A stretch of DNA of 64,000 nucleotides from Lota lota (Eukaryota > Chordata > Actinopteri > Gadiformes > Lotidae): the NCBI GenBank assembly GCA_026745465.1, contig JACYXH010000473.1, positions 558,191-622,190 of the forward strand, given 5' to 3'. This document shows, one piece after another, positions 1 to 12,246 of the stretch. The position numbers and the translations under genes are program-made. The notes below the pieces were generated by a model. The model was not told where the DNA came from and did no database searches. It saw only the letters and a program-made list of their open reading frames with translations. Positions within the stretch are counted from its first letter, which is position 1. The number at the start of each line of letters is the position of its first letter.

Positions 1-64
1 AACTGACAAAAACGTATTTGATCATTCTAGATTTTCAAAGGTCTTCATTTTGCTATCTTGCTGT

Positions 65-65
<1 letters not shown>

Positions 66-142
<77 letters not shown>

Positions 143-166
143 GTGCACTCTCTCTCTCTCTCTCTT
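66..166. repeat. (CT)n microsatellite, interrupted
   Basis: About 75 nt of pure CT, a CCGTGCA break, then another 16-nt run. Confidence 0.97.
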
Positions 167-538
167 TGCACGAAACTAGCCCTCCTTGTCTTAACCTTGA
201 CAAAAATATCTGTCTTTGACAGCTTTAACAAGTGAGTAGAAGAATAAAGTGGCCAACACACACAAACACACACACGCATATGTGCACACTGTTCTTGAAT
301 TTTACTCTTGCACCTTAACCTGCCCCTTGACAGAAGTGCTTTGGGGAAACTTGACAAGCAGTTTTTTTTTTTTTTTGTGCGCGCAGCCTTTCTCCTCTGA
401 GAGAGTTATTACCACTGGGTTTCACTTTGGGAATTAGCATTTCTTTCTCGTATTCTCTGTTTCACCGTGAGAACCTTGACTTCCTTGTCGCAATGCACAC
501 CTACCTCTTATTTAACATGGCTGCTTCAAATAATCTGT

Positions 539-594
539 CACACACACACACACACACACACTCACACACACACACACACACATACACACACACA
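539..594. repeat. (CA)n microsatellite, interrupted
   Basis: CA units with CT and TA interruptions at about 561 and 583. Confidence 0.95.
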
Positions 595-1265
595 TTGAGC
601 ATATAACTTCTTAGTAGGTCAACCCCTTAAGGATAGCCCAAACCAGGTAAGAGCACACTGCACATTTCCTGTTACACATAGCCTCATTAGGCACAAAACA
701 TAAAAGATCACATTGAACCGCTGCTTTCTAATTAAAGGAAATACCTGATTTCCCTCTCATACCTATTCATGACTAAAATAGACATTTGCGAGAGAAATAT
801 ACTTCTAAAGTACAAAGAATTATGTTTTCCCTCAGGTGATTTCCATCTCCCTGCTTCAGGGCTCAGGCCACCTCTTTCAAAAACATTTTCTTTTCTTCCT
901 TAGTTTTCTTCTGTTCATTTACACCTTGCTAAGGAGAGATGGCATCTCTCTTAAGATGTAACCAAAGAAGCCAGTGGAATTAGGCGCGACACAAGTTTGT
1001 CTATCTCAAAGTGAAATACATGCCTTGGAACCGGTACTCTGAGGTCACCTGCACTCAAAGAGGAGCGATGCTTTTATCAGTCCTTCTGTCAGTGTCCCCG
1101 CATCTGGGGAATAAGTCAGGGATTGAGATCACATCTTTTACAGATGTGTGGGTCTTCAGCATCAAAGCCAGCATGCAACTGGAGCAAGAGGATATGAGGA
1201 CTTGATAACTCTTTATCATTTATTCCGCAATCAGCCGAGAATGACTGAGAACTAGCTTGAGGTTG

Positions 1266-1267
<2 letters not shown>

Positions 1268-1336
<69 letters not shown>

Positions 1337-1450
1337 ATGTATATATGTATATGTATATATGTGTATATATATGTATATGTGTGTATATATGTGTGCATGT
1401 GTGTATGTGTATATACTGTATATATGTTTGTGTGTGTGTGTGTGTGTGTA
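1268..1450. repeat. Compound (TA)n/(TG)n microsatellite
   Basis: A TA run (1,268-1,297), a TG run to about 1,331, then 100 nt of mixed TATG/TGTA words and a final TG run. Confidence 0.95.
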
Positions 1451-1999
1451 TCATTTATGTTCAAATTTACATTATCTCAGCCATTGTGTTGTTTTGTTTT
1501 ACGCTAACTTACAAGGTAATTATAATAAAAGGTTCATTCTAAACTGCTACAGGCGGCCATTGAAATGAATACAAACAGAATGGTGAGTTGTGTGAACCGT
1601 TACAACCCAAATTATAAAAAAAAATGGGACTAAGTCTCTTATATTTCTCATCATGAAATCCTGGTTGAAGATGGAGGGGAATAATAAATTAAAGCCCGAA
1701 GCAACCAGACCAACTGCATCTTTCACCAAGGAGCTAGTGTTTCAGGAGCTGTAGTATTTCTCCAGCAGATAACTACCTCCTCGGTGGGGTGGACAGCTAC
1801 AACCTAGCCAGGTTGTATCGATCTCAGGCTTCGCTTATGAATCTCTCAAGGACTTATGTCATCGCCACACACTCACAACCACACACACACACCTTTACTT
1901 TCATTTGTTAAGGCGAGGAGAGGGGTATTTTGATTCCTGCTCTATTCTCAGAGTGTGCGAGCGTTCTCAACTTGAATCAAATCATGCCCGTAGTTAGTT

Positions 2000-2005
2000 T
2001 TGTGT

Positions 2006-2072
<67 letters not shown>
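2000..2072. repeat. (TG)10 followed by G53 homopolymer
   Basis: A TG run passes directly into 53 consecutive G (2,020-2,072). Length may be approximate because such runs sequence poorly. Confidence 0.93.
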
Positions 2073-2073
<1 letters not shown>

Positions 2074-2535
2074 GCTTTGTCTTTATCCATGTAGGTTGAA
2101 CCCACAATCCATTCTAAATTAAGTTTCCATTGTTTCAGTAATGCTCAGCACACAGTCAAACACAGCATATTTATATATAAATATATAGATATAGATATAT
2201 AAAGACATAAATAGTGTATACCTCATCCTTTTGTAAGACAATGCTCCAGAGAAAACACACTACCGCCAACAACGGCAACATTACAAATTGCTCTCTTCTT
2301 CCCAAGAAGGAGTGGAATAGAAAGCAGCCCTAGCCCTCCCCAACATGCACACTCTCACTCTCTCTTACGCACCATCTGTGTGTTGTTCACTCCAACTATC
2401 CAGAGTGGTGGTTGGGCAGCATGGTAAATAAATGATAGGCAGAATGTGTCCAGAGATTCCAAGTCGGGAATCCCCCCCCCCGAATCTGAGGTCCTGTATG
2501 AATCGGTAAGGCATGCAATGCATATTTCCGTAGGC

Positions 2536-2659
2536 ACACACACACACACACACTCACACACACGTGTATGTATTGTTTTAGTTTGCCTTTGCCTTTGTAA
2601 ATGTTTCGGTGAAATTATTTGCTGCGTTTTGATGCAATTCTATGGTGTAGTTAATGCAA

Positions 2660-2697
<38 letters not shown>
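2536..2697. repeat. (CA)n and (TG)n tracts, head to head
   Basis: CA at 2,536-2,563 and TG at 2,664-2,697, about 100 nt apart and mutually complementary. Confidence 0.93.
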
Positions 2698-2699
<2 letters not shown>

Positions 2700-2837
2700 A
2701 CAAAAGACAAAACAAAAAACAGTAGTCGAAATGTGGCCGTCTACTTATAGATTTTAGATAGGATGGGGCTCCGACCCAACATGTAATCTGAAACAGAGAT
2801 GATTGCTTTAGTTAATCCCTTGGGCAGTCCTTAGTCC

Positions 2838-2841
<4 letters not shown>

Positions 2842-2924
<83 letters not shown>
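2842..2924. repeat. (CA)n microsatellite
   Basis: About 41 CA units with one TA at 2,869. Confidence 0.96.
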
Positions 2925-2926
<2 letters not shown>

Positions 2927-3112
2927 CCTGGAAACCCCTAAGGTGGCCCCTTATCCAAAATGCCACAGTGTGTGTATCTCACCAACTGCATTGCTGCTGG
3001 AGGAAATTGCTGATATCCATAACCCTCTGGAAAAGCTATACCTGTGGCAGTGCCTTGTGGGGATGCGTGGTTCAAGGCCTTGATTTAGTCCGCAATCGTA
3101 TGCCACTCAACC

Positions 3113-3139
3113 TTGAGAGAGAGAGAGAGAGAGAGAGAG
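3113..3139. repeat. (GA)n microsatellite
   Basis: 13 GA units. Confidence 0.95.
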
Positions 3140-3457
3140 GTAGGTAGGGGTATGTGGTGGACCTTCATCAATGCTGGGGATGATGGTGGTGTTAAGGAGT
3201 GTGTGTGTGTGAATGGGGAGGGGGGGGATCTTTAACCTGCTGGATGAGGGGTTGAGGTGGATCAGGGATAATGGGTCCGAACAGTCCATTCTCTCCGTCT
3301 TTCTTTCTATTTTTCTTTCTTTTCTTTCTTTTTTTTTTCTTTGAGATTATGGCTTGGTGTGGGAATTGTGGGGAGCGATTCTGGCCGGATCAGAGGGGAA
3401 GCTGATTATCCTTCTTCATTTGGTGAGGGGGAGGGGTCAGGATCACCACTGTAAATC

Positions 3458-3461
<4 letters not shown>

Positions 3462-3510
<49 letters not shown>
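3462..3510. repeat. (CT)n microsatellite
   Basis: About 24 CT units, immediately before the purine-rich block at 3,515-4,000. Confidence 0.96.
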
Positions 3511-3512
<2 letters not shown>

Positions 3513-3514
3513 GG

Positions 3515-4000
3515 ATGAGGGGCAAAGGGGATCGGACCGGGAGGAGAGGAGAGGAGTGGAATGGAAAGGAATTGGAATGAGATGGGAAGATAAAAGAAGC
3601 GATGTAAGGAGGGAAGTGGATGGGGAGGAAAGGACAGATGTAGGAAAAGAGAGGCAAAGTGGGGAATGGGAGGGAGGTTGGTGGTAAATGAGAGCGGTAG
3701 AGAGGAGCACAGAGAAGGGAAGGAGCAGAGTGGAGGCAGGAAAGAAGGATAGAAGTAAGAGTGAGGAGTTGAGAAGAGAGGAAACAGAAGAGGAGGGGTG
3801 GAGGTAAGGTCTGGAGAGGAGGAGAGGAGGGAAAATTAACAAGAGGAAAATATAGACGACAGAGAGAGGAGTTTATGGAAGTGTTAAAGTATAGGGAGAT
3901 GTAGAGGATAGAAAGACAGTGGGAGGAAAATATTAAAATACATGATAGGACGAGTGGAAAGAAGATGAGACATGCATAAAAAAAGGGAAAGGAGATGTCT
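3515..4000 (+). other. Purine-rich (GA) asymmetric block
   Basis: About 480 nt in which the plus strand is overwhelmingly A and G (GGAGAGGAGAGGAGTGGAAT and similar words), not a clean tandem repeat. The long minus-strand open frames here arise from this bias and are not genes. Confidence 0.85.
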
Positions 4001-4535
4001 TGTGTGTGTGCTTCCATGTTCCTTCATTTGGCATTTAAAATGCAATCAAGCTATCTTCCATTTTCTGACCACTACTAAATGCATTAAACTTATGTTGCAC
4101 ATAGTTTAAGTCTATCCACAAGCTAGCTAATACAGCTAATACTTAGTCAGATTTTTTAGCTTTCATGTTTGAAGATACCTTCCCCTTTCTACGTATCACC
4201 TCTTATAGTTGCTGACGACAAGAGGAACTCATAAAAAGAACACTTCGACGTGGCCCTCTGATGCACCTTGCCGTGTCAAATGCACAAGAAAATCCAGGCT
4301 AATTGCATGCCGGTTTGGAATTTGAAGTGGAAAGCATTCAACCTTCCCCTTTCTCTCTGCGCACCTGAAGCAGCACAGGAGCCATTTAAACACTGGCTGA
4401 GTGATGAGACGAGGCGGCTTTCATTAAAAAGGCATTTGGTAAAGACGGGGAGAGGCGGGGGTTGGGTGGGGAGCTGCAGTTGACAAGAAGCGCGAGGCTG
4501 GGGCGTGTGCTTTCTTTTCGGGGTTGGTGGTCTTG

Positions 4536-4537
<2 letters not shown>

Positions 4538-4566
<29 letters not shown>
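4538..4566. repeat. (TG)n microsatellite
   Basis: 14 TG units, followed by a looser TG-rich stretch to about 4,600. Confidence 0.93.
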
Positions 4567-4567
<1 letters not shown>

Positions 4568-5134
4568 CTGTGTCTGTGTGCATGTGCATGAGTGTGTTTG
4601 TTTGAGAGAGACAGAGAGTGCATAGGGAGCGACTTGTTGCTCATGTGCCAGTTCAGATTTAGAAAATGTCTTTGAATGAAAATCCCCCCCCCCACCCCCA
4701 AAAAAAAATCAGCTTTTCTCTCCGAGAGCGCTCAAGACAACATAAAAAAGACAATGGAGCCGAGTTGACAGATACTAGAGGGAAAGTGAGTGGGAGGGCC
4801 CCCCACTGCCGCTATTACCAAAACACCCCAACCCCCACCACCACCATCACCACCACCATACACACACACACACACACACCACCCAGTGTGTGATGCCTGC
4901 GAGAAGGGAAGTTAACCAGTCATGAAATTACCAGACAAGTAGAAGCTTCTGGGCTCCCCAGTGGAATCCCCTGGAGCTGGTGTTAAGCCTGAAAGGATCA
5001 GCACACCTGATCATGCCCTCATCTGATTCAAATTTAATATAACGATCAGGACAATGAAGATGATGAGATTCGAGGGATGAGATCCTAGCGATTATGATAG
5101 TTGTAATGATCACACATTATATTAATGGTTAAAA

Positions 5135-5330
5135 GACTAGTCAAAGGGTGCGCAAAGGGTGCTCAAATCCCAGCCAGAAGGTTAAGGGTTCGAACCCCAT
5201 TGCCAGCAGTCTACCTGTAAGCATCCTTGAGCAAGATGCCTTTCCGCCTGCCTGCTCCTTAACAACCTGTTTCTGAATTCACTGCAAGTCACTTTTGATA
5301 AAATGTCTGCTAAATGACTAAATAGTAAAT
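5135..5330 (+). mobile_element. tRNA-derived SINE
   Basis: It has a pol III B-box-like GGTTCGAAC at 5,188-5,196 within a tRNA-like head, then a body with the common fish wording CTTGAGCAAGATGCC, and a 3' tail at 5,284-5,330 (TGATAAAATGTCTGCTAAAT) that matches the tail shared by many teleost SINEs. The tail ends in short AT-rich repeats (AAATAGTAAATAG). Copy divergence is moderate. Left edge and family name are uncertain. Confidence 0.8.
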
Positions 5331-6404
5331 AGTTGCAATAGTAGCGCAATTGATGGAACTTCAATGGCGCATTCTGGAATGCAGTCATGCCAAGCTGGGT
5401 GTTTGTGAGCGTGTGTGTGTTGTTGGTGTACCTGAGTATATTTCTAGTGGGTTGAGTGGGTTATGTTTGTGAGCAAAAGGTAACTTACTAAATATCGCAG
5501 AAAAACAAAGAAAGAGACAGGCTTTCCCACGGAAGCTGCTCACCTAGCATCTGACAGCGTGACAGCCTATTCTACATCAAGTCTCAATGTATCTTCACTG
5601 TGGGATGCTTTGGGCATGTAGTCAATACAACATCCATCACTCACAGCCCCACCCAGGCCCCTGCAGCCAGAATGCGTAGATAGGCCGGAAACGTACAAAG
5701 CTTTTCAGCAGGACAGGTGCAAGTAGAAAGAATATACCTTAAACAGAAATGAAAAACAATGATGAAATACGTAGTAATGCAAAGAAAAAGAAAAAAGGTT
5801 ATTGAGGTCCAGCGGTCAATTTATTACAAAGTAAGTTATTTAGTTTGTAATGGAGCCATGCGGAGATGAGCAGAAAGTTTGCTCGCTTCTGTAGAAAAGA
5901 ATATTCTGCAATATTTGTGCAGGGGGGTGGAGATTGAAACATGCGAGCGAGGAGGAAATGAAACTTGAAAATTATTGTTTTATTGACTTCAACATTGAAT
6001 AGAGCTCAAACTCCTTACCACTTTACTGTTACTTATTATTTATAAAAGCGCCTTTCTTGTCTGTTGATGCATGTTGTTTGTAGATGTCTATCAGGCCACA
6101 TTGTTCATGTCTGGTGTTTAAATGTTTAATGTTTGCGTCTCTGGCCATATCCATGTGGGTTTTATTTTAAGGCTGATGAATTGTTGTATGTTTTGAAATC
6201 ATGTTAATCCTGTTAATCTTCAAACACTTTTCATCATGTAAATGCATATTAACAAATATGTAAGCACCAGATATGAAGCAGAACCCAGTTCTGTGCATAT
6301 AACCAGCTTGGTTTGGTCTTGGTTTATTTATGTATCTGCCTCAACAACATTTTATATAAGAAGAAGCCTTTTGCCTACATCTCACTTTAGCAGCCATTTC
6401 CCAA

Positions 6405-6420
6405 GTGTGTGTGTGTGTGT

Positions 6421-6483
<63 letters not shown>
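6405..6483. repeat. (TG)n microsatellite
   Basis: About 38 units with one TTCG break at 6,421, ending in a GCATGCGTGCGTGCATGC stretch. Confidence 0.96.
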
Positions 6484-6484
<1 letters not shown>

Positions 6485-6689
6485 ATGCGTGCGTGCATGC
6501 ATGCATCTCTTTGCATGAATGTGTATGTGTGTGTGTATGCGTTGCAAAACCACATCACATGAAAAACCCCTATGGTTAATTTAGACGTCGGAAGCAGGGA
6601 AAATGGTGGGGGAAATTAAGTTGAATATATTGAAAAGACACAGAGCGAGCCAGCAGTGTTTCTAAGAAGATTGGATGGCATCAAACTAG

Positions 6690-6691
<2 letters not shown>

Positions 6692-6748
<57 letters not shown>
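6692..6748. repeat. (TA)n microsatellite
   Basis: 28 pure TA units. Confidence 0.97.
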
Positions 6749-6751
<3 letters not shown>

Positions 6752-6913
6752 CTCTTTTAAAGAAACACAAAAGACAAGTCAAAGCAGCCTTTATACATAC
6801 CCCATTGTGAAGGGGTGCAGGTTTCATCCTCTCTCCTCAGAATGTAAACTGATGAGTTAGGGGCTGCAAATGGCTGCATGTTTATGGGTTTTCATGTTAT
6901 TATTATGCACATG

Positions 6914-6955
6914 TATTGTATACGAAACAGATATTAATCTGTTTCGTATACAATA
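6914..6955. repeat. Perfect 19-bp inverted repeat (hairpin)
   Basis: Arm TATTGTATACGAAACAGAT (6,914-6,932) and its exact reverse complement (6,937-6,955) are separated by ATTA. A GATACGAGACAGA echo follows at 6,964. Confidence 0.95.
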
Positions 6956-8286
6956 TAATACTGGATACGAGACAGAGACCCCTTCCCTTGCAGGTTAACG
7001 AACAGATCCATAAACCTGCAATGGCTCATTAGTGTTGCTAAATGCATTTCAATGAAGACTTTATTATTATTAAGCCCATAACCACATGGAAAATAAATAA
7101 ATATACATAGGATTTAGTGTTCGAAACTTTGATATTGACTTAGGGAAATACAGTGAAAGTCAGTGAAACTCTGCTCAGAAAGGCAGCACACACCCGCAGT
7201 CTGAGAATGCGTTGGCTCAAAGGGGATTGTGGTTCCCATCCATTGGTGCTAGAATTCATAATTACAGTTGGCACCAATAAATCATTGTTTATCGCATGAT
7301 CACGTAAGCCCCCCTTGTTACCTTGAAGGTAGTCTATTCATTTTCTGCTCAGGTGGTGATGAAAATACAGAAATCGTCAGAGTGCTATAGCACACACAGA
7401 ACACTGGATATTTCCATTGCATATAATGTGTGACTGAATATCAATAGGGGATGCTTGCGATCGGATTCAACAAGTGTCTGGTGTGTTTTAATGTCAAGGA
7501 GACGGACAGACATTTTCATAGCAGCAATTTATTGAACCAGAGCAGATGGAGCACAATGGTGAAGCCTTGTGGAATTCTAAATTGTTGAAAGCATTAGTTT
7601 AAATATACGCCGTGGAAAACGCAGGTGAGCGTCGGATAATTGACCCAGGAGGACATTCACCGCTCATACAGACGACGATCACTCGCCCCTTGAATGTGCA
7701 AATATTAACGGGATGCCACCCAGAGTTTATTCTTTCAGACAGAGCACCGAAATACAAAGTCAAAATTATTTTTTAGTCTGAACATTTCTTATTCCTTCCT
7801 TTCTTTCACATTGCAACGAGGGCTAACCCCGGCAAAGATGGTGCAACTGTCATTTAATATAATACAGTATCACATTATATAATATAAGGCGAAAAGAGGG
7901 GTCAAAGTGCTCTCTCGGGCAAGATGAAAAGTAATAAAACACCACTGAGTAGCCCGGTAATCATACAGGAATAGAAAATCCAACCATTCAGTTCTGATAT
8001 ATTGCTCTCCTGTTTCACACAATGTGGGGACAGGCCTGTGAATACCTCGGATACGGTGAACGAAAGGATGGAAAGCAGGAAGCCTCAGAAGACCCATGAG
8101 TGTCAATTTACCCGCCCGTTTTCCCGAGCCTTTAGAACTCTGTGTCTGTCCACCCCCCCACCCCGCCTCGCACACCGCATGCCGGCCCAAGACATCCGTC
8201 GTTTCATATGCAGACGACTCACTGCTGCTCATGTGGTAAAGCGTAAAGCTACTCCGAACACAGCACTCTCCTGCAGGACTGCTTAT

Positions 8287-8289
<3 letters not shown>

Positions 8290-8318
<29 letters not shown>

Positions 8319-8337
8319 GGGGAGCGTGTGTGTGTGT

Positions 8338-8370
<33 letters not shown>

Positions 8371-8390
8371 AGCGTGTGTGTGTGGGAGGG
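8290..8390. repeat. (TG)n cluster with GGGAGCG interruptions
   Basis: Runs at 8,290-8,318 and 8,340-8,367, separated by two copies of a GGGAGCGTGTGTGTGTG-like phrase. Confidence 0.92.
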
Positions 8391-8507
8391 CTGAACGGGA
8401 CCAGGTTGGCTTGCCCGAGGCTCTAGTAATCAGATATGTCCTCCAAGCACTGTGCTCCACTTCCCTTTGATCAGGGGACCCAGATGGATCTGGAAAAAGG
8501 TGGTGGT

Positions 8508-8542
<35 letters not shown>
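8508..8542. repeat. Poly-G tract (35 nt)
   Basis: Pure G after GGTGGTGG. Confidence 0.93.
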
Positions 8543-8543
<1 letters not shown>

Positions 8544-9556
8544 GTGCATGCATATGTGTGTCTGTGTGGGTAAGAAGGGGGTCTACATAAAGACAGAAAT
8601 CAAATCACAGAGAGCGGTACAGGCTGCTCGCCCAAGGCATACAGCACACTTTGATGGGAGCAGCTCACCCAGGCTGCCTGCTCAGATGGCTGAGTGACGG
8701 AATACAGGAGGGAACCAGCCCCAGAGCCGGCAGCGAACAAACCCAGAGAGAGCAGGGGAGAAGGTGGTGGAAATCATGGGGAGAAGACAGTACAAATAAC
8801 GGGGAGAAGACGGTAGAAATCATCAAGATAAAATGGTAGAAATCAGGGAGATTAGATTGTGAAATCTTGCATGTGTGTGTGTTTGTATGTGAGTGTGTGT
8901 GTTAATGTCTGGGAGATTGAATTCTAACTAGGATATATGTGAAAAAAGGAGACCTATAGAAGTGTGTACACACACAACGAGTGATGATGTTCTACTGGCT
9001 ATTCAGACCGGACACATCACCCGGGTGCACAATGTTCACAACAACATTCTCACATTGTTTTTGTTTTTTTTCTTCCTCACACCGATATCTATTTCACAAG
9101 AGATCAGGTGTCATTTTGTCGGCCTCCCTAGTCACCATGTAAGACCTATAACATTGTATCAGTGGAAGAAAATGTGCACGAGCACACACACACACACACA
9201 CGCACACACACAAATACACACGTGGTGAGCAAAGTTTCTGTTCACACCGTTATTTTTGTACTTTAGAGACTGAAGCTGACAGGTTACAGAATGCTGTAAA
9301 TTCTCTATATATATATTTCTCATATCAACAAACTCAAACACATTTTTTATTGGGTTATGATGTTTTAAGCTCATATACTTTTTTATTGCTGCATGTTCCT
9401 GTTGCCTCTGTCATGTATTGATTTGTCGTAAACTAATCAAATACTCAATTTGCTCTCTGAAGCACTAAGGGCTATAAATAAATAAAATAATATGAGCTCT
9501 TTGACAAATACATAACAGAACAAACAACCTGATTATTTCCTGGTTCGTAAATTACT

Positions 9557-9765
9557 GTGTGCGCGTGCGTGTCCACATGCACGTCCATGTGTGTGTGTGT
9601 ATGTGTGTCCTTGTGTGTGTGTGTGTGTGTCCACATGCACGTTTATGTGCGTGTGTGTGCATGTGAGTGTCCATGTGTTTGTCCGTGTGTGTGTCCATGT
9701 GCATGCCGTGTTTGTGTGTGTGCGTGTCGGTGTGCGCCTGCGTGCTTGTGTGTGTGTGTGTGTGT
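9557..9765. repeat. TG-rich imperfect minisatellite
   Basis: Repeated phrases such as TGTCCACATGCACGT (9,569 and 9,628) and GTCCATGTG within TG runs. The unit is irregular, about 20-60 nt. Confidence 0.8.
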
Positions 9766-9891
9766 GAGACGACCAGGAGCGCCAGCTGTCTCTAGTATTA
9801 GAAGTTTGAACGATATTGGGGTCACAGACTTTCTGTTTCGATGAGACAGCTTTTCATTACAGGGCCACTGGGGGGAGGTCAAACCAGGTCA

Positions 9892-9950
9892 CCCCCCCCC
9901 CCCCCCCCCCCCCCCCCCCACACACACACCCACCCACCCACACACACAAT
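9892..9950. repeat. Poly-C (28 nt) followed by CA/CCCA repeats
   Basis: C at 9,892-9,919, then CACACACA and CCCACCCACCCA units. Confidence 0.92.
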
Positions 9951-11189
9951 CGCCCAGAGGTGCAGACACAGGTACGCAATACACAAACCTTTCTCCTCCT
10001 CACCCTCCTGGATAGGTTTCATTGAACGCTAATCAGTCCACACCCGTCACCCACCTAGATTGATGTGTGTTTTCTATTGCAGATGACCCAGAATAAGAGT
10101 GTGTGTGTGTGTGTGAGTGTGCGTGCATGTGTTTGTGTGTGCATGCGCGCAGGTGTCTTTTTGTCGGCATTCATTACACTCAGACATTTAGCAAATCACG
10201 TGGGTGGAACAATATTGTTTTTATTTTACTCCCTCACTTTTAGTTCACTTCATGTAAACAACCTCCAACTAATTGAGACCTCTAAACAAAAAAGCTAAGA
10301 ATGAAATACATAAGCAACAGATGGGTGATTCCACACATTAATAGATACATAGGCGCCTGCACGAGTCACGCAGCATTACAGAGCTAATTCATTATCATTA
10401 TTCAAAGATAATTGTCTGTGCAAAGCGTTTGGTCATTCAATCGATTCCTGATGCACAGCACAGAACCAAAAGAATGGAAGTGTAACAATCGCATGCCCCC
10501 CAATATTAAACAGTGTGTGTGTTGTCTCCGACTTCAAAGCAAACTAAATGTTTCCATCCACAGAGTGAGCTGTGGGCGTGGCCGTCTGTCTGGATGGCTC
10601 AAGCTAGTACTAAGTACTCAGGTATGCTGTGTTTCTCTTTAGAGTAAAGCTTTTGGAGGCAAGGTGGAAATGCTCTGGCTGTAATCATTACGTCAGGTCC
10701 ATATGCGATGGAAATGACATAATTTCCGTTTTTATTTGGATATCCTTCTTTCTTGTAAAGTAGATTTACAGTACATTTCAAATGTACACTCTTACCAGTA
10801 TTTATGAGATTTCAATCAAAATATTCTCCCACAAAAAGCTTTCTTAAGTAAATATAGCATCACATGTCAAGACCATTGCCACAAGCTAGGCCCTAAAAAA
10901 TAAGGAATTTGACTGACAATGATGCATTTATTTTTAATATAGACATGCTCATAGGAACAATCACATACAAAATAAGCATACACATTCAAATTAACTAGCT
11001 GTTGAAAACCACTGTAAACCACTCTGTGAAGAAAAACAAAGAGGGAGAGTGAAAGTCTATTGAAACTATATAGAATATGTGCTATGATACATTGTGGGTG
11101 TAATCAAATGTTTTGTTTCCAAACATCTTATATTGTGCAGTTAAAGTCTTGCTGACCTTGGCAGACCACCACTGGTGTTTCCTCTCACA

Positions 11190-11190
<1 letters not shown>

Positions 11191-11287
<97 letters not shown>
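11191..11287. repeat. (AC)n microsatellite
   Basis: About 48 pure units. Confidence 0.97.
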
Positions 11288-11288
<1 letters not shown>

Positions 11289-12049
11289 ACAAAAGTCATA
11301 AATGCTTAAGAAGGGTTTATTATTTTTATTTTATTATAATTGTTTTACTGTGGAATGGCTCAGGTTACAACCTATTAAATGAGACTTTATAAGTACTAGT
11401 TCTGTATTTCATTTATATATTTATTATTAAAAAAGTAACTCTTCAGAGCTGAGGATTTCTCGTAAAAGGTGTTCATTATTAAGTATGGCAAAAATGATAA
11501 ATGAAAGCAAGGCCAGGCTTGCTGAAACTTTTCTAACCAATTAAAACCTCTGCTATAGCTTATTCATCTTCTGTTCTGAAAAAATACACCAACGTACACT
11601 TTAATTTGTTGACAAACATGTCATACACAAACACTATATTGTATATATTCTAGGCCTACAAAAAAGGTATAAGAATCTTGTCCGATTTTAAAACGAACTT
11701 AAGTTCCAATCAGAATCACTGAAAGAAACATAAAGATGTACTTGGAGATGCAAATCTTGATGGCGGTTTCTTGATTACAGTTGTTAGAACAATTTTGTTG
11801 TAAGATTTTGCACTGTTCAACTGTAATGTATGAACAGTGCACAGGTTGTGTGTGGGACTTTGGTGTGCATGTGTGTGTGTTTGTGAGGGGCGGTGGGGGA
11901 GTAGTCTGTGTGTGTGCATGTGTGTTTGTGACTCATGGTGAAGGGGTGCTTGTGAGTCATTCTGACAGAATGAGGTCACCTGTATCTGGCTGCACAATGA
12001 CACGTTCGTCATGTCAGCCACTCTACAGCCTCATAGCAGATACCTCACC

Positions 12050-12246
<197 letters not shown>

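Larger units (their letters stand above)
1..5134. other. Gene-free, microsatellite-rich stretch
   Basis: Apart from the simple repeats listed separately, the stretches at 600-1,260, 1,500-1,990, 2,080-2,530 and 4,000-4,530 are unique-looking DNA. I see no splice-flanked open frames or RNA genes in them. Confidence 0.7.

Noticed and set aside
22-357. Open frame on the minus strand with a long RERERE run
   Set aside because: It is the translation of a (CT)n microsatellite; no domain, splice or promoter context.
1116-1568. Several overlapping frames rich in THTHT, YIYIY or VCVCV
   Set aside because: Artefacts of the TA/TG microsatellite in all frames.
3390-4017. Two long minus-strand frames (150 and 169 codons), leucine/serine/proline-rich
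   Set aside because: Produced by the purine-rich bias of the plus strand, which suppresses stops on the other strand; no recognisable domain.
5188-5196. A genuine tRNA gene at the SINE head
   Set aside because: B box present, but no cloverleaf closes and a SINE body and tail follow.
7870-8553. 227-codon minus-strand frame beginning with a proline run
   Set aside because: It begins in poly-G/C and passes through TG repeats; the remaining part has no family resemblance and no exon signals.
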